Shown here one piece after another: positions 1 through 12,021 of a DNA stretch of 64,000 nucleotides (its first letter is position 1; every line of letters starts with the position of its first letter). The notes under the pieces are model-generated. The model was not told where the DNA came from, searched no databases, and saw nothing but the letters and a program-made list of their open reading frames with translations. The stretch covers positions 1 to 64,000 of the forward strand of contig DASUWU010000062.1 in assembly GCA_036378315.1 (NCBI GenBank), written 5' to 3'. The position numbers were made by a program, and so were the translations under genes. The stretch comes from CALAED01 sp036378315 (GTDB lineage: Bacteria > Actinomycetota > Actinomycetes > Streptosporangiales > Streptosporangiaceae).

Positions 1-2
1 TC

Positions 3-674
3 GCCGTGATGATCGTCCAGGGGCGGGGCGGCCCGGCGGCGCGACCACCAGCCGCGGCACGCCCAGGGGCCGCCGAGGGCCCGGCCCCCTCGGCGTACTC
101 CGACTCGCCCTCAACGCGGGCCTTCGCGGGCATCGACCGGCGAGCGGCCGACGCCGCACCGCTCACCGCGGCCGAGGCGTTCCCCAAGTCCGCGGCCGTC
201 CTGGAAGACAGGAACGCCGGCGTGCGGCTGCGCCAGGCGGGCTCGCGCCTCGACGCCGACTGCGCCGCCGCTGTCTGGGGGGCCAGGCTGGCCGGCGAGC
301 TGCGCCGCGGCGGCTGCACCCAGGTGGCGCGCGCCGGCTACCTCGACAAGAAGGCCGGGTACGCGGCACTGGTCGCGATCATCAACCTGGCCACGGCGGC
401 GGACGCCAACCGGCTCGTGGACGCGCTGGGGAACAACGCGGCGCCCGGGTTCGTTCTCTCCTTGCCTGGAGTGGACCGGTTCGACCAGGGGTTCAGTCTG
501 GCGCGCGGGCGCGCCATGGGCCACTACGCGGTCATCGGCTGGGTGCGGCGTCTCGACGGCACCGGCGACGAGCAGGACGAGGCGCTGTTGTCCCTGCTGG
601 TCACCGTGAGCGGACCCGCGGCGGTTCTCAACCGCGCGGCGGCGACCCAGGGCGGCGCGGCTACCACCGGGTGA
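3..674 (+). CDS. Hypothetical protein, probably truncated at its 5' end by the window edge
   Basis: I do not recognise a family. The frame is open to the left edge, with GTG and ATG codons at 6 and 9, so the true start may lie outside. The first 45 residues are Ala/Pro/Gly-rich and look like a linker. The remaining roughly 175 residues form a compact alpha/beta-like region with two Cys (in DCAAAVW and GGCTQVA) and end in an Ala-rich tail. The phrase GRAMGHYAVIGWVRRLDG is the most structured part. An opening VMIVQG could be the end of a membrane helix, which would make this the exported part of a membrane-anchored protein. That is inference only. Third-position GC is high, supporting real coding sequence. 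Confidence 0.6.
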   Translation, partial: AVMIVQGRGGPAARPPAAARPGAAEGPAPSAYSDSPSTRAFAGIDRRAADAAPLTAAEAFPKSAAVLEDRNAGVRLRQAGSRLDADCAAAVWGARLAGELRRGGCTQVARAGYLDKKAGYAALVAIINLATAADANRLVDALGNNAAPGFVLSLPGVDRFDQGFSLARGRAMGHYAVIGWVRRLDGTGDEQDEALLSLLVTVSGPAAVLNRAAATQGGAATTG

Positions 675-683
675 CCACCTTTC

Positions 684-719
684 GGAAACCACGAAAACAT
701 GCCGTACCATGGGGTTTCC
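684..719. terminator. Inverted repeat after the first gene
   Basis: GGAAACC (684-690) pairs with GGTTTCC (713-719) across a 22-base loop, ten bases after the stop codon of the upstream gene. A second short dyad, GTTTC-cgc-GAAAC at 714-726, overlaps its right arm. It may be a weak terminator or an operator for gltB. There is no U-tract. Confidence 0.3.
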
Positions 720-788
720 GCGAAACGCCCACCGGCCCCATACCTTAAGAAGTTTCGCGATCACCTTGAGTCGGGCATGATCCCGCCA

Positions 789-806
789 GTGATGTAATGT
801 CATCAC
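789..806. promoter_or_regulatory. Dyad operator candidate upstream of gltB
   Basis: GTGATG-taatgt-CATCAC is a perfect 6-6-6 inverted repeat centred about 80 bases before the gltB start. It lies in the AT-richest part of the 5' region. The geometry suits a dimeric repressor or activator of glutamate synthase. It does not resemble the GlnR box, and I cannot name the regulator. Confidence 0.4.
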
Positions 807-877
807 ACCGCAGCATGGGCCAGCGCCGTCCCCTACTGCACTGACTCTTCAGCAGTGACGAGACGACGGGAGGGTTG

Positions 878-5455
<4,578 letters not shown>

Positions 5456-5467
5456 TCGGGGGTTTGG

Positions 5468-6931
5468 ATGGGTGACCCCAAGGGGTTCATGACGGTCGGG
5501 CGCGAGCTGCCGGGGCGGCGCCCGATCGACGTCAGGATCCGCGACTGGCGCGAGGTCTACGAGGACTTCGCGAGCGGCGCGCTCGAGGCGCAGGCCAGCC
5601 GCTGCATGGACTGCGGCATCCCGTTCTGCCACCAGGGCTGCCCGCTCGGCAACCTCATCCCCGAGTGGAACGACCTCGTGTACCGCCGCGACTGGGAGCA
5701 GGCCATCGAGCGCCTGCACGCGACGAACAACTTCCCGGAGTTCACCGGCCGGCTGTGCCCGGCCCCGTGCGAGACCGCCTGCGTCCTCGGGATCAACTCC
5801 GACCCCGTGACGATCAAGCGCGTCGAGGTCGAGATCATCGACCGGGCGTGGGCGGAGGGCTGGGTGCGCCCGCGGCCACCGGCCGTCCGCACCGGCAGGA
5901 GCGTCGGGGTCGTCGGGTCGGGACCGGCCGGCCTGGCCGCCGCCCAGCAGCTCACCCGCGCCGGTCACGACGTCGTGGTCTACGAGCGGGCCGACCGCAT
6001 CGGCGGGCTGCTGCGCTACGGCATCCCCGAGTTCAAGATGGAAAAGCGGCACGTCGAACGGCGAGTCGCGCAGATGCGCGCCGAGGGCACCGAGTTCAAG
6101 ACCTCGGTGAACGTCGGCGTCGACATCACCGCCGACGAGCTGCGCGCCCGCCACGACGCGGTCGTGCTCGCCGGCGGCGCCACCGTCTGGCGCGACCTGC
6201 CGATCCCCGGCCGCGAGCTGGGCGGCGTCCACCAGGCCATGGAGTACCTGCCGCCGGCCAACCGGGCGCAGGAGGGCGACTTCGACGAGTCGCCGATCTC
6301 GGCGAAGGGCAAGCACGTGGTCGTCATCGGCGGCGGAGACACCGGCGCCGACTGCCTGGGCACGGCGATCCGGCAGGGCGCCGCCTCCATCACCCAGCTG
6401 GAGATCATGCCGCGGCCGCCGGAGACCCGGCCGGACCACCAGCCGTGGCCGACGTACCCGATGCTCTACAAGATGGAAAGCGCGCACGAGGAGCTCGCCG
6501 ACCTCGGCGGCGAGCGCATGTACGCCATCTCCACGCAGGAGTTCGTCGGCGACGAGCTGGGCAATGTCAAGGCGCTGCGCCTCGTGGCTGTCGAGGGGCC
6601 GCAGGCCGGCTTCAAGCCGATCCCCGGCACCGAGCGGGAGATCCCCGCCGAGCTGGTCACCCTGGCCATGGGCTTCCTCGGCCCGCGGCACGAGGGGCTG
6701 CTCGACCAGCTCGGCGTCGAATACGACCAGCGCGGCAACGTGGCGCGGGACAAGCATTACAAGACGTCGGTGGACGGCGTCTTCGTCGCCGGCGACATGG
6801 GCCGCGGCCAGTCGCTCATCGTCTGGGCCATCGCCGAGGGCCGCGCCGCTGCGGCCGGCGTCGACAGGTGGCTCACCGGCGACACGGCGCTGCCCTACCC
6901 CATCCCGCCGACCGCGCGGCCCATCGCCTGA
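5468..6931 (+). CDS. gltD: Glutamate synthase small subunit
   Basis: 487-residue FAD/NADPH-dependent subunit that passes electrons through 4Fe-4S clusters to the GltB FMN site. The N-terminal region has the Cys clusters CMDCGIPFCHQGCP and CPAPCETAC that bind the iron-sulfur centres. An FAD Rossmann motif (VVGSGPAGLAAA) lies near residue 145 and an NADPH motif (VVIGGGDTGADC) near residue 285. The C-terminal GVFVAGDMGRGQSLIVWAI is the usual FAD-contacting end. It forms the gltBD operon with a 12-base gap and ends just before a strong hairpin. Confidence 0.97.
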   Translation: MGDPKGFMTVGRELPGRRPIDVRIRDWREVYEDFASGALEAQASRCMDCGIPFCHQGCPLGNLIPEWNDLVYRRDWEQAIERLHATNNFPEFTGRLCPAPCETACVLGINSDPVTIKRVEVEIIDRAWAEGWVRPRPPAVRTGRSVGVVGSGPAGLAAAQQLTRAGHDVVVYERADRIGGLLRYGIPEFKMEKRHVERRVAQMRAEGTEFKTSVNVGVDITADELRARHDAVVLAGGATVWRDLPIPGRELGGVHQAMEYLPPANRAQEGDFDESPISAKGKHVVVIGGGDTGADCLGTAIRQGAASITQLEIMPRPPETRPDHQPWPTYPMLYKMESAHEELADLGGERMYAISTQEFVGDELGNVKALRLVAVEGPQAGFKPIPGTEREIPAELVTLAMGFLGPRHEGLLDQLGVEYDQRGNVARDKHYKTSVDGVFVAGDMGRGQSLIVWAIAEGRAAAAGVDRWLTGDTALPYPIPPTARPIA

Positions 6932-6948
6932 CGGCGCTCCAACCCTGC

Positions 6949-6990
6949 CCGTGCGGTGGTTCCCCGCGGCCCGCGGGAACCACCGCACGG
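6949..6990 (+). terminator. gltBD terminator hairpin
   Basis: A perfect 16-bp stem (6949-6964 with 6975-6990; arm begins CCGTGCGGTGG) with a ten-base loop starts 17 bases after the gltD stop. It lacks a U-tract, as is common for actinobacterial intrinsic terminators. Confidence 0.75.
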
Positions 6991-7089
6991 TCGGGTCGGG
7001 GCCCGGTGGGCCGTTGCCGTAACTTTGCGTAGTCGATCGAGCGCCCATTGTCATCGCCGGGCTAGCGTGGCGGTGGAGGTGGATGTGTC

Positions 7090-7386
7090 ATGCGACCCGT
7101 TTTGATGCTGGTCGGGCCGGCCGTGCTCGCGGTGGGGCTGACCATTCCGGGCTCGACGGCACGGCCGGCGCCCGCGTCCGCACCCGGGCCCGCAGCTTCG
7201 GCCTCGTCCGGGCCCGTGGTGTCGGCGTGCGCAGGCATGTGCCCGATGATCTACGAGCCGGTCGCCTGCGAGCTCAGCGACGGCGTGACGCGGACCTTCA
7301 GCAACGACTGCGTGGCCCGGACGTACGCCTGCGACCACAACCTGCGGATCATCGGCTGCGTCGCCCGCCGCACGCTGTCCAGGTAG
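7090..7386 (+). CDS. Small secreted Kazal-like protein (putative serine-protease inhibitor)
   Basis: 98 residues. An N-terminal hydrophobic segment (PVLMLVGPAVLAVGLTIPG) is followed by an Ala/Pro/Ser linker to about residue 45, consistent with export. The rest carries six Cys at 47, 51, 60, 74, 81 and 90, around CPMIYEPVAC...DGVTRTFSNDC. This follows the Kazal pattern, where a tight-binding loop lies near the second Cys and the T-(Y/F)-x-N-x-C element follows. Spacing between the third and fourth Cys is 13 rather than the usual 10, so it is an atypical member. Inhibition of a protease is inferred from the fold. GGAGGTGG sits seven bases before the ATG. No obvious protease partner is adjacent. 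Confidence 0.8.
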   Translation: MRPVLMLVGPAVLAVGLTIPGSTARPAPASAPGPAASASSGPVVSACAGMCPMIYEPVACELSDGVTRTFSNDCVARTYACDHNLRIIGCVARRTLSR

Positions 7387-7434
7387 GCGCGGTCGGGGAG
7401 CGCGCGAGGCCGGGGGCCGCCCGATGCGCCTGCC

Positions 7435-8157
7435 TCAGGACTCGTCGGCCGGATCCGCGGCGAGGATGGCATAGATCGCGCGACGGGCGCCCGCCAGCAC
7501 CTTGTGGACCTCGGCGAGCTGCTCGGCGGTGGCCGCCTGCGTCGCCTGCCCGACGGCCATGTACAGCTGGCTGAACAGCGTGTGCACCTCGACGGCCCGG
7601 TCGTCGACGGTCTCGGCGATCGCCGCCCACGGCGCCGCCAGCTCGTCGGCGTGCTCGGCGACGTACGCCCCGCCCTCGTCGGTCAGCCGGAACACCTTGC
7701 GCCCCCCGGCCGCCGGCTCGGCCCGGATGAGCCCCTCGTCCTCGAGCTGCTGCAGCGCGGGGTAGACCGAGCCGGGACTGGGCTTCCACAGGCCGCCGCT
7801 GCGTTCGGCGATCTCCTGGATGATCTGGTAGCCGTTCCGCGGCTCCTCGGCGAGCAGCGACAGCACCGCGGCCCGCACGTCGCCCCGCTTCGCCTTCGGC
7901 GCGGCGCGGTGCCACATGCCCCAACCCATGGGCGGCGGCGGCACCGGCGGCGGAGCGGGAACCGCCCCGGGGCGCGGCGGGAACGGCATCGCGAACGGCG
8001 GCCCCGGCGGATGCTCGAACGGGCCGGCGCCGTGGCCGCCGGGACCGTGCCCGGGGTGCGCGCCATGGCCCGTGGCGGGGCCCGTACCTGGCGTGACGCC
8101 AGGCGGGGCCGGCCGGGCCGCCCAGTGATAGAACTCCTCGTCCCCCATCGGGTGCAT
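7435..8157 (-). CDS. PadR-family transcriptional regulator
   Basis: 240 residues. The winged-helix domain spans about residues 88-165 (RGDVRAAVLSLLAEEPRNGY, then GSVYPALQQLEDEGLI), the diagnostic PadR core. A C-terminal helical dimerisation region follows. The first 85 residues are a low-complexity His/Gly/Pro-rich extension seen in some actinobacterial PadR proteins; its His content hints at metal binding, which is speculation. The ATG at 8157 is chosen because GGGAGG lies seven bases upstream. It is divergent from the next gene and a PadR-like dyad lies between them (8216-8237), so autoregulation and control of the divergent gene are likely. Confidence 0.9.
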   Translation of the reverse strand: MHPMGDEEFYHWAARPAPPGVTPGTGPATGHGAHPGHGPGGHGAGPFEHPPGPPFAMPFPPRPGAVPAPPPVPPPPMGWGMWHRAAPKAKRGDVRAAVLSLLAEEPRNGYQIIQEIAERSGGLWKPSPGSVYPALQQLEDEGLIRAEPAAGGRKVFRLTDEGGAYVAEHADELAAPWAAIAETVDDRAVEVHTLFSQLYMAVGQATQAATAEQLAEVHKVLAGARRAIYAILAADPADES

Positions 8158-8215
8158 CGCCGTGCCTCCCATAGATCGCATCCACCGATTGTCGGCGACC
8201 ATCCCCCGACCATCG

Positions 8216-8237
8216 CCGATATTTGACGATATATCGG
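8216..8237. promoter_or_regulatory. PadR-type operator
   Basis: CCGATAT-N8-ATATCGG (8216-8222, 8231-8237) is a perfect 7-bp dyad with an eight-base spacer. Known PadR operators are dyads with an N8 spacer (ATGT-N8-ACAT type). It lies in an AT-rich island between the divergent PadR gene and the gene at 8317, where it could cover both promoters. Confidence 0.6.
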
Positions 8238-8316
8238 TAAGTCGGGCAAGGCAAGCGTCGTCCCCGTGGCCGTTTTCGACAAGACCCCGCGCGGCGCGGT
8301 CCGTACGGTCGGTTCC

Positions 8317-9243
8317 ATGAACACCGTGACACGGGCGGCACTCGCGGCCGCCGAGCGATTCATGCAGCTCAATGCCCGATTGGTCGACCGGCACCGGTTC
8401 GCCTACCACTTCCGCGGCGGCCCGGCCGAGCCCGTGCTGGCCGCCCTGCGTCCCTACGCCAACCCCGACGGCGGTTACGGCAACGCCCTCGAACCCGACC
8501 TGCGCGGTGCGGCCAGCCAGCCGGTGCCCGCGCAGCACGCCCTGGAGATCTTTCTCGAAACCGGCACCACCGGCGATCCGGCGGTTTCGCGGCTGTGCGA
8601 CTACCTGGCGAGCATCACGACCGCGGACGGCGGCGTCCCGTTCGTGCTGCGGAGCGCCGGGGACGCGCCGCACGGCCCCTGGTGGGAGCCCCCGCCCGGT
8701 CAGCCGGCGGGATCGCTCGTCCCGACCGCGACGCTGGCCGGGCAGCTTCACCACATGGGTGTCGATCACCCCTGGCTGCCACCCGCCATCGACTTCTGCT
8801 GGACCCGGATCGAGAAGCTGTCCGAGACGAGCTCCTACGAGGCGGTCGCCGTCCTCGCCTTCCTCGACCACATGCCGGAACGGCACCGCGCGGAGGCCGC
8901 GTTCGACCGGTTGCGCGGCTCGTTCCTCGCGAACACCGCGCTCGCCCCGAACGCGACCGGCGAGGTGCACTTCCCGTACGACTTCGCCCCGCACCCCGGC
9001 GGGTTCGGCCGGCGGGTGTACGACGACGCCACGATGGACGCGCACCTCGACGTCCTCGTCGCCGCCCAGCAGGAAGACGGCGGCTGGCCGGTCAACTGGC
9101 CGATCTGGACGCCCGTCGCCGGTCACGACTGGCGGGGCTGGATCACAGTGCAGCGCCTGCTCACCCTCCAGGCGTACGGCAGGCTGGACCCAGGCGCCGT
9201 GCCGGTCGACCGGTCGGCCGGGACGGCAGATTCAAGGACGTAA
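8317..9243 (+). CDS. Protein with prenyltransferase/terpenoid-cyclase-like alpha-alpha barrel fold
   Basis: 308 residues. Repeats of the type PYANPDGGYGNALEPDLRG and QQEDGGWPVNWPIW match the DGG(Y/W)G(N) motifs of squalene-cyclase / prenyltransferase alpha-alpha barrels. The catalytic DxDD or zinc-binding residues of true cyclases and farnesyltransferases are not evident, so the enzymatic role is unknown and it may be a binding scaffold. The ATG at 8317 begins MNTVTRAAL. It is divergent from the PadR regulator and shares its operator region, so PadR control is likely. Confidence 0.75.
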   Translation: MNTVTRAALAAAERFMQLNARLVDRHRFAYHFRGGPAEPVLAALRPYANPDGGYGNALEPDLRGAASQPVPAQHALEIFLETGTTGDPAVSRLCDYLASITTADGGVPFVLRSAGDAPHGPWWEPPPGQPAGSLVPTATLAGQLHHMGVDHPWLPPAIDFCWTRIEKLSETSSYEAVAVLAFLDHMPERHRAEAAFDRLRGSFLANTALAPNATGEVHFPYDFAPHPGGFGRRVYDDATMDAHLDVLVAAQQEDGGWPVNWPIWTPVAGHDWRGWITVQRLLTLQAYGRLDPGAVPVDRSAGTADSRT

Positions 9244-9270
9244 AGGGCACGCCGAGGGGAGCGAACCCAC

Positions 9271-9657
9271 ATGAGCCAACTGGACGACGTCATCAGGTGC
9301 TGCGCCGCGCTGCCGGGCAGCGTCGAGGACCATCCCTTCGGGGCCCAACCCCTCGTCTACAAGGTGGGCGGCAGGATGTTCGCGCTCATCGGCATGGACG
9401 AGGACCCGCCGCGGGTCAGCCTCAAGCTGCCACCCGACGAGGGCATCGCGTTGCGCGCGCAGTATCCGCGGCGGGTGCTGCCCGGCTACCACCTGAACAA
9501 GCGGCATTGGAACACCGTGCTGCTCGACGGTGGCCCGGACGGCGGCCCGGACGACACCCTGGACGACGGCGAGGTGCTCGATCTCCTCCGGCAGTCCTAC
9601 GACCTCATCGTGGCGGCGCTCCCGGCACGGTCGCGGCCGGCTCGAGCAGCGCGGTGA
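9271..9657 (+). CDS. MmcQ/YjbR family protein
   Basis: 128 residues. It has the CyaY-like fold signature of the family: an N-terminal helix (LDDVIRCCAALPGSVEDHPFG), the strand phrase KVGGRMFALIG, VSLKLPPDE and a conserved late phrase LNKRHWNTVLLD. Members are described as DNA-binding-like, but the biochemical function is not established. It follows the preceding gene by 27 bases, with a purine-rich segment (GAGGGGAGCG) before the ATG, so the two are probably co-transcribed. Its last 53 bases overlap the convergent AraC-type gene. Confidence 0.85.
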   Translation: MSQLDDVIRCCAALPGSVEDHPFGAQPLVYKVGGRMFALIGMDEDPPRVSLKLPPDEGIALRAQYPRRVLPGYHLNKRHWNTVLLDGGPDGGPDDTLDDGEVLDLLRQSYDLIVAALPARSRPARAAR

Positions 9658-10408
9658 GCGGCACTCCGGCCAGGTGGCGGACCTCGTGCGCCAGGTGGGC
9701 CTGGTCGGCGTACCCGGTCGCGCACGCGACGTCGGCCGGCGGCATGCCGCCGCGGGCCAGCCGGAGGGCCCGCTGGAAGCGCAGGATCCTGGCCAGCGTC
9801 TTCGGCCCGTACCCGAACGCGGCCAGCGACCGCCTGCGCAGTTGCCGCTCGCTCAGCCCGAGCCGCGCCGCCGCCTGCCGTACCGCCGCCTGCCGGGGCA
9901 CCGGATCCGCCCCGGCGGCCGCGCCGGGCGGCTCGGAAGCCAGCTCGGACACCAACGCCGGCGCCACCGGATCGGCCGGCCCGGCCGCGCGCCCGCGCGC
10001 CGCCACCGCGCGCACCAGCGGCCCGGTCGGGTCGCCGCCCCGCGCCGTCGCGGCGTCGGCGACCGCCTGGGCGAGCGCCCCGGCCGCCGCCCCCCACAAC
10101 TCCCGCAGCGCCACCCGGCCGTCGGTGAGGGCATCGGCCGGCACGCCGAGCACCGCGGCCGCCAGGCCGGGCCGGAAGCGCACCCCCGCCAGCCGGCCGC
10201 CCGGCGCGATCGTGGCCAGGAACGGGCCGGTGTCGGGCCCGGCCACGTGCAGCTCACCGTCCCAATCCGACCAGATGATGTCGATGCACGCGTCGGGGAC
10301 GACACGCCCGATGTGCGGCACCTCGCCGCGCGGTGCCGAGTGCGACCAGACGCAGGCGAGACCGAGCCCCGGCGGCGCCGGGCGCTCGCGATAGTCCGCA
10401 CCGCCCAT
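9605..10408 (-). CDS. AraC-family transcriptional regulator with DUF6597-like sensor domain
   Basis: About 267 residues. The N-terminal half (VVPDACIDIIWSDWDGELHVAGPDTGP) is typical of the beta-rich DUF6597 domain found on AraC regulators. The C-terminal half has the two HTH units, including LGLSERQLRRRSLAAFGYGPK and the conserved VACATGYADQAHLAHEVRHL. The start is taken at the ATG at 10408 (MGGADYRERP); no clear Shine-Dalgarno is seen and an upstream start is possible. Convergent overlap with the YjbR gene covers 9605-9657. Target genes are not evident. Confidence 0.9.
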   Translation of the reverse strand: MGGADYRERPAPPGLGLACVWSHSAPRGEVPHIGRVVPDACIDIIWSDWDGELHVAGPDTGPFLATIAPGGRLAGVRFRPGLAAAVLGVPADALTDGRVALRELWGAAAGALAQAVADAATARGGDPTGPLVRAVAARGRAAGPADPVAPALVSELASEPPGAAAGADPVPRQAAVRQAAARLGLSERQLRRRSLAAFGYGPKTLARILRFQRALRLARGGMPPADVACATGYADQAHLAHEVRHLAGVPLTALLEPAATVPGAPPR

Positions 10409-10493
10409 ACAGCCAGGGATACCAGACCCCGACGACAGTCCCCGGTCCCGGGAGGCGCGCCGACCGCGGCGTCCACCGGCGCGCACGGGCTCC

Positions 10494-10507
10494 TTGGTCT
10501 AGACCAA
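10494..10507. promoter_or_regulatory. DasR-like (GntR/HutC) operator upstream of pyk
   Basis: TTGGTCTAGACCAA is a perfect 14-bp palindrome 71 bases before the pyruvate kinase start. It contains the TGGTCTAGACCA core of the dre element bound by DasR, the GlcNAc-6-phosphate-responsive GntR regulator of actinomycetes (consensus ACTGGTCTAGACCACT). A second palindrome, ACCAATTGGT (10503-10512), overlaps its right arm. Confidence 0.65.
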
Positions 10508-10565
10508 TTGGTGAACGTCTGGCATCGGCACGTCGCGCACCTGCGTGTACTTCCCGGTAACTGCC

Positions 10566-10571
10566 TAGGGT
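10566..10571 (+). promoter_or_regulatory. -10 box of a leaderless pyk promoter
   Basis: TAGGGT ends seven bases before the GTG at 10579. Transcription should begin at or next to the start codon, consistent with the absence of a Shine-Dalgarno sequence. No clear -35 box is seen. Confidence 0.55.
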
Positions 10572-10578
10572 TGGGTCT

Positions 10579-12015
10579 GTGAGTCGTCGAGCGAAGATAG
10601 TCAGCACCATCGGGCCCGCCTGCTCGGGACGCGAGCAGATCCACGCGCTCGTCGCGGCGGGCATCGACGTGGCCAGGCTCAACCTCAGCCATGGAACGCA
10701 CCAAGAGCACGAGGCGGTCTACCACCACATCAGGGAGGCCTCCGACGCCACCAAGCGCGGCGTCGGCATCCTCGTCGACCTGCAGGGCCCCAAGATCCGG
10801 ATCGGTCGGTTCCCCGGCGGCCCGGTGCGGCTCACCCTCGGCGACGAGTTCACCATCACCACCGAAGACGTCCCCGGCACCCGCAAGGAGGTCTCCACCT
10901 CCTACGACGGGCTCCCCGGCGACGTGCGCCCCGGCGACACCATCCTCGTCGACGACGGCCGCGTCGTCCTCGAGGTCACCGAGGTCGCCGCCCCGCGGGT
11001 ACGCACCCGCGTCCTCGTCGGCGGCATGATCTCCGACCGCAAGGGCCTCAACCTGCCGGGCGTCGCGGTCAGCGTCCCCGCCCTCACCGACAAGGACGAG
11101 ACCGACCTGCGCTGGGCGCTGCGGCTCGGCGCCGACATGATCGCGCTGTCCTTCGTCCGCACCCCGGACGACGCCGACGTCGCGTACAAGATCATGGAGG
11201 AGCAGGGCGTCCGTGTGCCCCTGATCGCCAAGATCGAAAAGCCGGAGGCCGTCGCCCACCTCGACGACATCGTCACCGCCTTCGACGGCATCATGGTCGC
11301 CCGCGGCGACCTCGGCGTCGAACTGCCTCTGGAGCAGGTGCCGATCGTGCAGAAGCGGGCCATCGAGCTGTGCCACGACAAGGCCCGCCCGGTCATCGTG
11401 GCCACCCAGATGCTCGAGTCGATGATCACCGCGCCGCGACCCACCCGCGCCGAGGCGTCCGATGTGGCCAACGCCGTGTTCGACGGCGCCGACGCGCTCA
11501 TGCTGTCGGGCGAGACCAGCGTGGGGGAGCACCCCGTGGCCGCCGTCGAGACGATGGCCCGCATCATCTCCGCCGCCGAGGAGATGTGCCTGCACGCCGA
11601 CCCCACGCTGACCCGGGTGCCGGAGACCGTCGGCGGCGCCATCGCCCGCGCCGCCGCCGAGGTCGGCGCGATCGTCGAGGCGCGCGTGCTCGTCGCCTTC
11701 ACCATGTCGGGGGAGACCGCGCGGCGGCTGGCCCGCTACCGCTCGCGGATCCCGCTGCTGGCCTTCACCTCCGTGCAGGCCACGAGGTCGCAACTCGCTC
11801 TGGTCTGGGGGGTGGAGACGTTCATCGTGCCGCACGTCGACCACACCGACGACATGGTGCGCCAGGTCGAACAGGCGCTGCTGGAGATCGGCCGCTGCCG
11901 GAAGGGCGACCGTGTGGTCATCGTGGCCGGTTCCCCGCCGGGCGCCGTCGGCTCCACCAACGCGCTGCGCGTCCACCGCATCGGCGACGCCATCGCGCAC
12001 GCCCACCGCACCTGA
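10579..12015 (+). CDS. pyk: Pyruvate kinase
   Basis: 478 residues. Converts phosphoenolpyruvate and ADP to pyruvate and ATP in the last step of glycolysis. The N-terminus MSRRAKIVSTIGPA is canonical. Visible family motifs are LNLSHG (cation and substrate site), LVDLQGPKIR, LIAKIEKPEAV (catalytic Lys and metal-binding Glu), VARGDLGVELP and ATQMLESMI. The B domain lies at about residues 70-165 and the C-terminal allosteric domain at 345-470. The start is a GTG without a Shine-Dalgarno, set by a -10 box seven bases upstream. A DasR-like palindrome lies 71 bases upstream, suggesting control by amino-sugar status. Confidence 0.97.
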   Translation: MSRRAKIVSTIGPACSGREQIHALVAAGIDVARLNLSHGTHQEHEAVYHHIREASDATKRGVGILVDLQGPKIRIGRFPGGPVRLTLGDEFTITTEDVPGTRKEVSTSYDGLPGDVRPGDTILVDDGRVVLEVTEVAAPRVRTRVLVGGMISDRKGLNLPGVAVSVPALTDKDETDLRWALRLGADMIALSFVRTPDDADVAYKIMEEQGVRVPLIAKIEKPEAVAHLDDIVTAFDGIMVARGDLGVELPLEQVPIVQKRAIELCHDKARPVIVATQMLESMITAPRPTRAEASDVANAVFDGADALMLSGETSVGEHPVAAVETMARIISAAEEMCLHADPTLTRVPETVGGAIARAAAEVGAIVEARVLVAFTMSGETARRLARYRSRIPLLAFTSVQATRSQLALVWGVETFIVPHVDHTDDMVRQVEQALLEIGRCRKGDRVVIVAGSPPGAVGSTNALRVHRIGDAIAHAHRT

Positions 12016-12021
12016 CCGCCG

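Noticed and set aside
660..877. GlnR box before gltB
   Set aside because: GAAAC-like words occur, but not at the regular spacing with GTnAC elements that GlnR sites need.
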